DNA from: Candidatus Thalassarchaeaceae archaeon
GTDB taxonomy: Archaea > Thermoplasmatota > Poseidoniia > Poseidoniales > Thalassarchaeaceae
Assembly: GCA_030747885.1 (NCBI GenBank)
Contig: JASLJW010000186.1
Span: forward strand, 1-10,313
DNA length: 10,313 nucleotides
Direction: 5' to 3'
Below, piece after piece: positions 1-6,109 of this stretch. Below the pieces are notes generated by a model that was given only the letters and a program-made list of their open reading frames with translations, was not told where the DNA came from and made no database searches. Each line of letters starts with the position of its first letter. Position 1 is the stretch's first letter. Made by a program: the position numbers and the translations under genes.

Positions 1-891
1 CTTCATCGCTTATTGTTTTCTGGAGATATCAAGTATGAGAAATCATGGCTTTTCGATGCTGCAACTGTACGATTCCCACGGGTCGATTCATTGGTTATTG
101 AATCAACATATGGTGGTCGTTCTTCATTTCAACCTACAAGACAAGAAGCGACCGAAGAACTTCAGGACTTAATCCGTCGAACCCTTGGAAAGGGTGGCAA
201 AATTTTCTGCCCAGTATTTGCAGTAGGTCGTTCACAAGAAGTGATGGTGGCTATTGATCAATTATTCAAATCTGAAGATTTCACAAGTGAACCATGCACT
301 GTTTGGTTAGATGGGATGATTTCGGAGGCTACTGCAATTCATGCATCTCATCCGAATTTCCTTAATCGTGACTTGAGGCAGCAAGTACTTCGAGGCGGAG
401 AGGAAAATCCATTCAATTCCCCTTGGTTCAAGACAGTTGATTCAAGGGAAAGAAGAGAGCAAATTGTCCTCGATCCATCTCCCTGTATTGTTCTTGCAAC
501 TAGTGGAATGATGACCGGAGGTCCGATTCTACATTATCTGCAACATTGGGCACCCAATGATCGAGCTACTCTAGCCTTCGTTGGATATCAGGCCTCAAAT
601 ACACTTGGTCGACGTCTTCAGGAAGGTTATTCGGAAGTTCAACTTTCAAATGATGGTAAATCATACATGGTTGATGTCAAATGTGACATTGTTACCATTG
701 ATGGTTTCTCTGGACATTCTGATCGTCGTCAATTACTAGATTATGTCAATGCATTGAATCCAAAGCCTCGAAGAATAATTTGCCATCATGGTGACGACAC
801 TGTCTGTAACGAGTTTAGAAAGACACTGAGTGAGACTTTCAAGGTTAGAGCGGCGGCCCCTCAGAATCTTGAGACACTTCGTTTACTCTAA
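1..891 (+). CDS. fttA: Archaeal CPSF1/FttA-type beta-CASP ribonuclease, C-terminal part (5' end off-window)
   Basis: The frame is open from base 1, so this is the last 296 residues of a longer protein; family members are about 630-640 residues, with KH domains and the main metallo-beta-lactamase half upstream. Visible residues: the metal-binding Asp in SGD (about residue 9), beta-CASP motif A in ESTYGG (Glu34), the SGMMTGGP segment (about 168-175), motif B His in SGHSD (about 239) and motif C His in CHHGD (about 262-263). The ending APQNLETLRLL matches the usual end of the archaeal aCPSF1 family. From family knowledge, this enzyme is the archaeal 3'-end RNA nuclease that cleaves nascent transcripts behind RNA polymerase and causes termination. 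All catalytic motifs in view are intact. The stop codon directly abuts the stop of the convergent next gene. A related archaeal beta-CASP protein without KH domains (aCPSF2) is the alternative; the C-terminal ending favours aCPSF1/FttA. Confidence 0.9.
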   Translation, partial: LHRLLFSGDIKYEKSWLFDAATVRFPRVDSLVIESTYGGRSSFQPTRQEATEELQDLIRRTLGKGGKIFCPVFAVGRSQEVMVAIDQLFKSEDFTSEPCTVWLDGMISEATAIHASHPNFLNRDLRQQVLRGGEENPFNSPWFKTVDSRERREQIVLDPSPCIVLATSGMMTGGPILHYLQHWAPNDRATLAFVGYQASNTLGRRLQEGYSEVQLSNDGKSYMVDVKCDIVTIDGFSGHSDRRQLLDYVNALNPKPRRIICHHGDDTVCNEFRKTLSETFKVRAAAPQNLETLRLL

Positions 892-1185
892 TCAGAGAGG
901 TAGGTCGAGTCCTACTTCTGTAGGGTCAGGTAGTGGAGAAACTTCAGCATCGATATCTCCTTCAAAATCTTCCCAAGATGATTGCAATAATCTATGTTCA
1001 TTTTGGTATGCATTGACTCGGTCCATGATCAGAATGAGCGCCGATAAAATCCAAAGAAATATTGCACCTAACATTGAACTTGATTCTGAAATCAAGCCAA
1101 AAAAACCTAGAAATCCAAGGGCCCAACCACTACAGAATAGAACGGCCGCCAGTCGAGGCATTGCTCTATTGGAAATGGTGGTCAT
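892..1185 (-). CDS. Small two-helix membrane protein of unknown function
   Basis: Not recognised. With the start at 1185 the protein has 97 residues: a short polar N-terminus, a hydrophobic helix at about 11-32, a second at about 37-55, then a polar, strongly acidic C-terminal tail of about 40 residues ending in Pro/Leu-rich sequence. This suggests a small membrane-anchored protein with an acidic cytoplasmic or surface tail. I chose 1185 because a purine-rich GGTGG lies about 6 bases before that ATG. An upstream in-frame ATG at 1227 would add 14 residues but has no visible ribosome-binding site and no TATA-like box. The gene is convergent with fttA with no intervening base and divergent from the decarboxylase-like gene. 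No function can be assigned. Confidence 0.6.
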   Translation of the reverse strand: MTTISNRAMPRLAAVLFCSGWALGFLGFFGLISESSSMLGAIFLWILSALILIMDRVNAYQNEHRLLQSSWEDFEGDIDAEVSPLPDPTEVGLDLPL

Positions 1186-1323
1186 TGGCAATCCACCGAC
1201 CCCCTCGTTGATGAACCCGGAGGTCATCCGGCTACTATGGACTTCACCATAGGTGGTTCTGAGCGAAAAACAAAATCTACTCCTTCTGGCACTAATTCAG
1301 GTGCACCATCTGGAGGTTGGCTC
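1186..1323. promoter_or_regulatory. Divergent intergenic region between the small membrane protein and the decarboxylase-like gene
   Basis: If both genes start at their Shine-Dalgarno-preceded ATGs (1185 minus, 1324 plus), these 138 bases must hold two divergent promoters. An A-rich patch at about 1266-1276 is the only weakly TATA-like stretch; I see no strong box. If the longer starts (1227 and 1237) were used, only 9 bases would separate the genes, which leaves no room for leaders. Confidence 0.4.
1312..1316 (+). promoter_or_regulatory. Shine-Dalgarno site deciding the start at 1324
   Basis: GGAGG followed by 7 bases and ATG at 1324. The spacing is ideal and the longer start at 1237 has nothing comparable, so I take 1324 as the start of the decarboxylase-like gene. 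Confidence 0.55.
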
Positions 1324-1878
1324 ATGACTGCAGTTGCTCCATGGGGTGAGTCGGAGGAAGACGCTTTTGACCAATGTTTGGTTGAATTAGGGCTTGGCGA
1401 TTGTCGTTTAGTTCAAGTCCAAGGAGCTATGCTTCCAATGGGATTTTCTCCTGAATCCCCTAGATCTTTACCCATGGGTAGTTTAGTTGAATGTCATTAT
1501 TCCGTCAGTTTGTCTTGGAATGGTTCTACTGCATGTGCTGGTGCCGGTTGGGCAAGATGTACCACTCCAGAAGGCGAAGAGGTTGCAATTGTGACTACTG
1601 TTTCCACACACGAGGATTATGAAGAGACTGAGTTGATGTTAAAGAGGCAGATGCAAAGACGGTTAGCCAGTAGGGATTTAGAAATTATAGAGCATCAAAT
1701 AGCAGTTGATGAGGTTACTTCGGGCGAAGGACATCATGGTGCTGTAATTGCAGCATTGATTCTCCCAGATAGTCTCGGTATTGGCGGCCCAGTGGGCAGA
1801 GCTCGTGATTTTTCATCATTCTCAGGTGGAATTCGTTCTGACGGAGGAGGCACAGGAGGAGGAGATTTCTCCTTCTGA
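1324..1878 (+). CDS. Pyruvoyl-dependent arginine decarboxylase-family protein lacking the self-cleavage serines (probable pseudoenzyme)
   Basis: 184 residues from the SD-preceded ATG at 1324; an in-frame ATG at 1237 would add 29 low-complexity residues. From the remembered Methanocaldococcus jannaschii PvlArgDC sequence, the fold markers align in order: GESEEDAFDQCL with the GET...NAFDGAL helix, GLGDCRLVQV with GIGNVNLIRI, LPMGSLV with LPMGALV, and a closing H-x-GAVIAALIL strand with the CAFAAAALW strand. The family cleaves itself at a Ser-Ser pair (ISSIMPP) to make the pyruvoyl cofactor. Here that position reads VQGAMLP (Gln33-Gly34), so the serine that becomes pyruvoyl is absent. The strand carrying the catalytic Glu (IMEYE) aligns with VTTVS, losing that residue too. 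The C-terminus carries an extra Ser/Gly-rich tail (SGG, GGGTGGGDFSF) not typical of the enzyme. Active family members make agmatine for polyamine synthesis. This copy probably does not decarboxylate arginine and may be a structural or regulatory paralogue. The zinc-ribbon gene follows after 37 bases. Confidence 0.72.
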   Translation: MTAVAPWGESEEDAFDQCLVELGLGDCRLVQVQGAMLPMGFSPESPRSLPMGSLVECHYSVSLSWNGSTACAGAGWARCTTPEGEEVAIVTTVSTHEDYEETELMLKRQMQRRLASRDLEIIEHQIAVDEVTSGEGHHGAVIAALILPDSLGIGGPVGRARDFSSFSGGIRSDGGGTGGGDFSF

Positions 1879-1915
1879 CCCAATTCATCAAACACTATCG
1901 CTCCAATCTCGATTC

Positions 1916-2353
1916 ATGTCTGAGCCCAGATGGGTCATGTTCCGTTGCGAGTCCTGTGTTAGATTCAGTGGAGCAAAGAAGGGACAGAAATCTATGGTTT
2001 GTGGGCATTGTGGTTCCAGGGAACGGCTTTCGATAGTTCAGGAGTTCAATGATTCTCAATCAATGGCTAATGCTGTCAGTATGGAAAACACTCCTCCTGA
2101 GATTCGGAATGAATTGGAGAGTATTTTGAAAGGAAAGCGTGATATGTTCTCAAATCCAATTTCTCGTCCTGTAGATCCACTCGAATTAATACAATCAGCA
2201 ACCGATGAAAATGGAATGATAGATGTAGAATCTCTTATCATCAAATCCAATACTTTTGATGTTCCTCGTTCAATTGTTTTAGAATGGTTGGAACAATCAG
2301 AAATCGAGGGCATGGTTCTCAGATTACCTTCGGGAAAATTTAGACTTCTTTAG
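1916..2353 (+). CDS. Zinc-ribbon plus winged-helix-like protein, function unknown
   Basis: 145 residues from ATG 1916; an open frame continues upstream to 1781 but overlaps the previous gene and looks non-coding. The N-terminus holds a four-cysteine zinc ribbon: C11-x2-C14 and C29-x2-C32, the second in VCGHCGS. A helical linker follows (about 45-75, NTPPEIRNELESIL), then a C-terminal region of about 85-145 with the pattern of a winged helix: ELIQSA, IDVESLIIKS, VPRSIVLEWLEQSE, and a final hairpin ending SGKFRLL. The ribbon plus the following Ser/Ala-rich helix recalls the small archaeal DUF5817-type zinc-ribbon proteins, a weak resemblance. A nucleic-acid-binding role (transcription or replication accessory factor) is inferred from the two domains only. 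The gene lies downstream of the decarboxylase-like gene on the same strand and just before a tRNA gene. No Shine-Dalgarno site is visible. Confidence 0.75.
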   Translation: MSEPRWVMFRCESCVRFSGAKKGQKSMVCGHCGSRERLSIVQEFNDSQSMANAVSMENTPPEIRNELESILKGKRDMFSNPISRPVDPLELIQSATDENGMIDVESLIIKSNTFDVPRSIVLEWLEQSEIEGMVLRLPSGKFRLL

Positions 2354-2390
2354 TAACCTTCATGGGTAGATGTCAGGTCGAACAGAATAC

Positions 2391-2468
2391 GGGTCCGTGG
2401 GTTAGCTTGGCCTATACTTGATGGTTTGGGACCATTAGACCCCAGTTCAAATCTGGGCGGACCCACCA
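2391..2468 (+). tRNA. tRNA-Pro (anticodon UGG), CCA encoded
   Basis: Full cloverleaf. The acceptor stem GGGTCCG (2391-2397) pairs with CGGACCC (2458-2464), with discriminator A at 2465 and an encoded CCA at 2466-2468. The anticodon stem GATGG/CCATT (2420-2424/2432-2436) closes the loop TTTGGGA, giving anticodon TGG at 2427-2429, which reads proline codons. The T arm is CCCAG/CTGGG with loop TTCAAAT (2441-2457). The D stem is weak: G-T, G-C, T-A and a T-T mismatch, with GG at 2409-2410 in the loop. The variable region is AGAC and there is no intron. A short T run at 2470-2473 could help end the transcript. No clear TATA box precedes it, so it may be cotranscribed with the zinc-ribbon gene. Confidence 0.95.
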
Positions 2469-2481
2469 CTTTTCATTGACA

Positions 2482-3339
2482 CTAACTTTCGAGTTCTGAC
2501 TGTTCAATCTCGTGACCCATTCTTTCTAGTTTGGTTTTCAGGTAATCTTTGTTGTTTTCTCCAATTCCTGCAATCAATGACTTTCTTTCCTCTACATCAA
2601 TTCCATGATCTTGGAGTTGTTTCACTTTATCTGGATTGTTAGTAAGTAAGCATATTTTTGATACACCTATTGATTTTAGAATCTCGGCTGCAATTTCATA
2701 ATCTCGAGCATCTCCTGGTAAGCCTAGATGTAAATTTGCATCTAATGTATCAGCCCCATGATCTTGCAAATGATATGCTTGAATTTTTGCATGTAAGCCA
2801 ATACCTCTACCTTCTTGTCGAAGATAAATTAGAGCCCCCCATCCACGTTTTGCTATGGCTTGTAGTGCAGCATCGAGTTGAGGTCCACAATCGCATCTCA
2901 AGCTACTGAAAGCATCGCCAGTTAGACATTCAGAATGAACTCGAACTAGAACCGGATCCGGACCTTCCATTTTCCCGAGGGTTAGTGCAACATGATCCAA
3001 TCCGTTGTCTTCGTGAAACACCCTAATTCGGAAATCGCCGTGAGATGTTGGAAGACGAGCATCTGCAGGGATGTTTTCATCAATACGAATGTTTGGTGTT
3101 GATCTTGTATCTTCTGTATTTATTATTCGGAATGTGAATTCTCCTGATTTTTCTTCAACTGATTCTAATGTCACATTAAGTCTAGCAACTAAGGCAGGAA
3201 TGTCATGTAGTGTTTCCGGGTCATCAGATATTACTTCAAGGACATGTCCTTCATTCATCTCCTTCAATGCTTTACGCGCTTCATGAACTGGAACAGGACA
3301 ATGGAAACCGAGAACATCAACCCGGCGAACCTCAGTCAT
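2482..3339 (-). CDS. ribA: TusA-like sulfur-carrier domain fused to GTP cyclohydrolase II
   Basis: 285 residues from the ATG at 3339. Residues about 5-72 form a TusA/SirA-type domain: VDVLGFHCPVPV carries the CPxP signature with the sulfur-carrying cysteine (Cys14), followed by the usual helix, the DDPETLHDIPAL motif and a last strand. Residues about 95-280 are a complete bacterial-type GTP cyclohydrolase II. The zinc ligands are Cys138, Cys149 and Cys151 (SECLTGDAFSSLRCDCG); LRQEGRGIGL lies at 173-182, the Arg of GDARDY at about 212 matches the catalytic arginine of E. coli RibA, and LLTNNPDKV lies at 231-239. GTP cyclohydrolase II opens GTP to the first pyrimidine intermediate of riboflavin. 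All key residues of both domains are present, so both may be active. In bacteria the usual RibA partner is DHBP synthase; a TusA partner is unusual. A longer reading to 3480 gives an N-terminal extension without homology or ribosome site. The gene diverges from the archaeosortase gene and is convergent with the tRNA. Confidence 0.92.
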   Translation of the reverse strand: MTEVRRVDVLGFHCPVPVHEARKALKEMNEGHVLEVISDDPETLHDIPALVARLNVTLESVEEKSGEFTFRIINTEDTRSTPNIRIDENIPADARLPTSHGDFRIRVFHEDNGLDHVALTLGKMEGPDPVLVRVHSECLTGDAFSSLRCDCGPQLDAALQAIAKRGWGALIYLRQEGRGIGLHAKIQAYHLQDHGADTLDANLHLGLPGDARDYEIAAEILKSIGVSKICLLTNNPDKVKQLQDHGIDVEERKSLIAGIGENNKDYLKTKLERMGHEIEQSELES

Positions 3340-3440
3340 GTTTTCTGGTAGAGCCTCCCGTTTTTCAATCGTTGTACTTTGTTGCTCTTTGCATACCTTC
3401 ATCGGGGCAGATTCAAACCTTCTACGCCGGATGTAGTGCC
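3340..3440. promoter_or_regulatory. Divergent promoter region between ribA fusion and archaeosortase
   Basis: 101 bases between the two divergent starts (3339 minus, 3441 plus). Both transcripts must start here or very close by. I could not pick out a convincing TATA box for either gene and saw no palindrome. No FMN riboswitch fold was evident, although one gene is in riboflavin synthesis. Confidence 0.4.
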
Positions 3441-4379
3441 ATGAGGGAGTCATTGGGCAAGTCATCTGACGATATCCCAATTTCTGAATTAATGCGAATG
3501 TTGGGCTCAGTATTCGTTCTCGTTGTTGTTTTATTGTTTGGAGAAGTTTTGTTCAGATGGATGATTGAACCTGCAAATACATTGCTCCCTTTACAGATAG
3601 TAGAAGCATGGTTGTGGTCTACAATTTCAAACATCATTTGGCCCGGTTCTGCTGAATTAGTAGCACATCAGACAGGGCCGATGACGCAGGTTAATCTTCT
3701 TCATCCTACTTTTTATTCAGGAGTAGTTCCATTGTATGTCTCCGATGAATGTACTGGTTTGCATGAATTGTTCTTTTTAGGAATGATGATGTTATTGACT
3801 CCCTCATTTGATCTTAAAACAAAAATGAAGCACTTGGGAATTGCTTCAGCCGTTATTTTCTTTTTGAATATGATTCGCTTAATCGTCCTATATCCGTTAG
3901 CAGTTAGTGGGTGTGGAGGATTGAATGGAGGTGATTTTGGCTGTGAAGAACCATTGTTTATTTTCCATAATTTCGTTTTGGAATATGGTTCATTGATTGT
4001 ATTGGTAATCGGATGGACCATTTGGTTTAATCTTACAAATGCACGTGCAGGAGTTAGTAGGTTTTGGGACAAAGTCCCTCAATTCGAGGGAATTCGATTT
4101 GATTCGAGTTTGAAGGGATTGGATACTGATACCTCTAGGGTTGCTTGGTTATCTGTATCATCAATTCTCTGCATTTCTGGTTTTTGGATTTACATTAGTG
4201 TGGGCGATAGTTCATCTGTAGATTCTTGTGCCGATATTATTTCAGCAGCATGTACTCGAATTATTACTGAGTATGAAGATGCAAAAGGAAGAGGGCTCCG
4301 CCTCTTTTTGATTGGTGCATCAATTCTCTTGCTATCTTGGATTAGGCCCCAATTAAATTGGAATGAAGAAGAAGAATAA
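3441..4379 (+). CDS. Archaeosortase/exosortase-family membrane transpeptidase
   Basis: 312 residues from ATG 3441; the open frame extends upstream to 3210 but overlaps ribA on the other strand. It is polytopic, with hydrophobic segments at about 21-40, 105-120, 132-155, 178-197, 234-254 and 285-302, plus a less certain one near 55-68. The exosortase/archaeosortase signature is present in order: Cys104 in DECTGLHE, Arg146 in NMIRLIVLYP and His176 in IFHNFVLEYG. This Cys-Arg-His triad is the proposed sortase-like active site. The family cuts surface proteins at a C-terminal sorting signal (for example PGF-CTERM) and links them to a membrane lipid. After the core the protein has an extra part: a soluble loop, a helix, an external loop with CADIISAAC (two cysteines, possibly a disulfide) and a last helix before an acidic end. 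No substrate with a sorting signal is in the window, so the target is unknown. The stop abuts the convergent helicase stop. Confidence 0.85.
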   Translation: MRESLGKSSDDIPISELMRMLGSVFVLVVVLLFGEVLFRWMIEPANTLLPLQIVEAWLWSTISNIIWPGSAELVAHQTGPMTQVNLLHPTFYSGVVPLYVSDECTGLHELFFLGMMMLLTPSFDLKTKMKHLGIASAVIFFLNMIRLIVLYPLAVSGCGGLNGGDFGCEEPLFIFHNFVLEYGSLIVLVIGWTIWFNLTNARAGVSRFWDKVPQFEGIRFDSSLKGLDTDTSRVAWLSVSSILCISGFWIYISVGDSSSVDSCADIISAACTRIITEYEDAKGRGLRLFLIGASILLLSWIRPQLNWNEEEE

Positions 4380-5801
4380 TCAATAATTTTCAAGATTTGC
4401 CTTCAACTTATTTCCATTGTATTCTCTTCGTTCCATAATTTCTAGAACTCTTTGCGCAGATTCTGAATGTATGTCAACAGTTGTCGAATCATTATTGATC
4501 TTAATTTCCCCAATTGCCAATTCCTTAATCTTGGCTTGTGAGATAATCCATTCGGAAAGTGAAAGACTGCTGGAAATTGTGTTCCCTCCAGCATCTATGG
4601 AAATACGGACCATTCCAAACGGATCAGACGATTCACTCCAATCTTTTCGAGGCCTTACAGGGTCTCTATCAACATGATCTGGAAGTTTAGGTGCTTCAGC
4701 CTTCATTATATTCAGATTCCATGTTGTTCGAATTCTTTCTAATTGTCGTAAATCATCTCTTCCAACGAAACTCCACGATTTGCCCTTTCGCCCCATTCTT
4801 CCTGTACGTCCGATTCTGTGGACATAATCTTCTGGATTATCGGGTAAATCGTAATTGATTACAATAGTTACACCATCAACATCCAATCCTCTAGCAGCTA
4901 CATCTGTGGCGATTAGTGTTTTTACTCCTCCTTCGCGGAAATCGTTCATGACTTTTTCACGCTTATTTTGACTCATATCTCCATGTAATGTGGAACAAGA
5001 AAATCGATGTTTCCCAAGTCTATCATTCAATAATTCGACCATTCTTTTGGTATTGCAAAATATTAGACATTGATCAGAGTCATTCATGTTGACCAGTATT
5101 CTACCTACTCCCCAGAGTTTGTTTGCTCTACCAATTCTAATCCAACATTGATCAATTTCTGGAACTTCTACTTCTAAATCATCACTCATTACTGTGACTG
5201 GATTAGTAAGAAATTCTTCTGTGGAGTCAATGATTTCCTGAGGGAAGGTGGCACTGAATAAGAGAGTTTGATTCCTTTCAGGCATGTTAGAAAAAATCCA
5301 GGAAATATCTGGCCAGAAACCCATATCTAGCATTCGGTCGGCTTCATCTAGGCAAAGTAATGTGATTGCTGCTAAATCTAGATGTTTTCGTTTGGTCATA
5401 TCGATAACTCTTCCAGGTGTACCAACGATAATATCTACACCTGCATCCAACTTTTTTGCTTGTTTTTCTAAATCTGTTCCTCCATAAACTGGAAGGATAG
5501 TGAGGCCTTTTTTCCCTTGCAACCATTGCAGTTCATTGCAGACTTGTGTTGCTAATTCTCGAGTTGGACATAGAATAATAGATTGTGGAATTCCAGTTTT
5601 TTCCGATTTCTCAATTATTGGGATTCCGAAAGCAGCAGTTTTCCCCGACCCGGTTCTAGCTTGTCCGATAATATCTCGACCATCTCGTGCTGATGGAATT
5701 GCTTCACGTTGTATTTCTGTTGGATGTTCCCATCCTTCTCCTGCGAGAGCATCAAGAATGTATTCGGGAATATCCCAATCTGAGAAAATTTGTTGAGCCA
5801 T
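4380..5801 (-). CDS. DEAD-box RNA helicase with DbpA-type RNA-binding C-terminus
   Basis: 473 residues. All helicase motifs are present: Q-motif region (W24, PTEIQ at 27-31), Walker A ARTGSGKT (48-55), PTRELA (79-84), TPGR (128-131), DEAD (152-155), SAT (183-185), ATDVAARGLDV (298-308) and HRIGRTGR (328-335). After a basic/Pro linker (about 370-392), residues about 395-473 match the DbpA RNA-binding domain pattern: FGMVRISIDAGG, a helix IISQAKIKELAIGEIKI, and the closing strand NGNKLKANLE. In bacteria (DbpA, CshA/CsdA) this domain targets the helicase to structured RNA, chiefly rRNA or cold-stabilised mRNA. A role in RNA unwinding for ribosome assembly or decay is inferred. The start at 5801 has AAGGT about 9 bases upstream, inside the end of the preceding small gene, which suggests translation from a shared transcript. 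Its stop is back to back with the archaeosortase stop. Confidence 0.95.
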   Translation of the reverse strand: MAQQIFSDWDIPEYILDALAGEGWEHPTEIQREAIPSARDGRDIIGQARTGSGKTAAFGIPIIEKSEKTGIPQSIILCPTRELATQVCNELQWLQGKKGLTILPVYGGTDLEKQAKKLDAGVDIIVGTPGRVIDMTKRKHLDLAAITLLCLDEADRMLDMGFWPDISWIFSNMPERNQTLLFSATFPQEIIDSTEEFLTNPVTVMSDDLEVEVPEIDQCWIRIGRANKLWGVGRILVNMNDSDQCLIFCNTKRMVELLNDRLGKHRFSCSTLHGDMSQNKREKVMNDFREGGVKTLIATDVAARGLDVDGVTIVINYDLPDNPEDYVHRIGRTGRMGRKGKSWSFVGRDDLRQLERIRTTWNLNIMKAEAPKLPDHVDRDPVRPRKDWSESSDPFGMVRISIDAGGNTISSSLSLSEWIISQAKIKELAIGEIKINNDSTTVDIHSESAQRVLEIMERREYNGNKLKANLENY

Positions 5802-5814
5802 CTGAATTCGACCT

Positions 5815-6060
5815 TCAGAATGAGTCGGCTTCTCGGATCTCTGCTTGCAATTCTCCCATCCAATACTTCAGACAGTTTTCCTTAGTGAGGAAGCGTTGCT
5901 TGTTTCCTCTCTTCCTATTTGGGGGGAGAACTTGTAGTACATGCTGGCGCATGTAGTGGCGGAATTTGTGGGCTTTCGTTATATTTTGGCCCTTTGGGGT
6001 CCATCCATCCCAGAGTCGCTCGAACTGTTCGAGCTTGAAATCATCGGGGCCTTCACTCAT
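5815..6060 (-). CDS. Small hypothetical protein encoded upstream of the helicase
   Basis: 81 residues, not recognised. The central part is basic (RHYMRQH, PPNRKRGNKQRF) and flanked by acidic ends; three Trp residues and a single Cys are seen, with no membrane segment and no zinc motif. The amphipathic helical pattern and basic centre suggest a nucleic-acid- or protein-binding small protein, an inference. It ends 13 bases before the helicase ATG on the same strand, so the two are probably cotranscribed, and it may act with the helicase. A TATA-like TCATATAC on the minus strand sits 28-35 bases before its start. It is the only credible coding option in the gap between the helicase and the DUF898-like gene; a competing plus-strand frame looks like a shadow. 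Confidence 0.6.
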   Translation of the reverse strand: MSEGPDDFKLEQFERLWDGWTPKGQNITKAHKFRHYMRQHVLQVLPPNRKRGNKQRFLTKENCLKYWMGELQAEIREADSF

Positions 6061-6087
6061 GTTCGTCAGTCCGCCGACCTATCTCCC

Positions 6088-6095
6088 GTATATGA
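6088..6095 (-). promoter_or_regulatory. TATA-like box for the 81-residue gene and helicase
   Basis: TCATATAC read on the minus strand, 28-35 bases before the start codon at 6060, the distance expected for a leaderless archaeal transcript. It lies in the 49-base gap before the small gene. Confidence 0.4.
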
Positions 6096-6109
6096 CGGTG
6101 ACGGATTCA

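Noticed and set aside
830..1252. Plus-strand open frame of 140 codons overlapping fttA and the small membrane protein
   Set aside because: It runs antisense to a gene with clear membrane helices, overlaps the conserved end of fttA and has no recognisable pattern.
1801..1878. A Ser-Ser pair near the C-terminus of the decarboxylase-like protein as an alternative cleavage site
   Set aside because: It lies in the Ser/Gly-rich tail after the last core strand, far from the position where the family forms pyruvoyl.
2391..2481. tRNA-Pro as an integration site for a mobile element
   Set aside because: No integrase gene and no repeat of the tRNA 3' end is seen; the next gene is ribA.
3210..3440. N-terminal extension of the archaeosortase frame
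   Set aside because: It is antisense to the TusA coding region and lacks homology or a ribosome site; the membrane protein starts sensibly at 3441.
3340..3480. N-terminal extension of the TusA-RibA frame
   Set aside because: The TusA domain starts naturally a few residues after the ATG at 3339; the upstream part is compositionally odd and would overlap the archaeosortase start.
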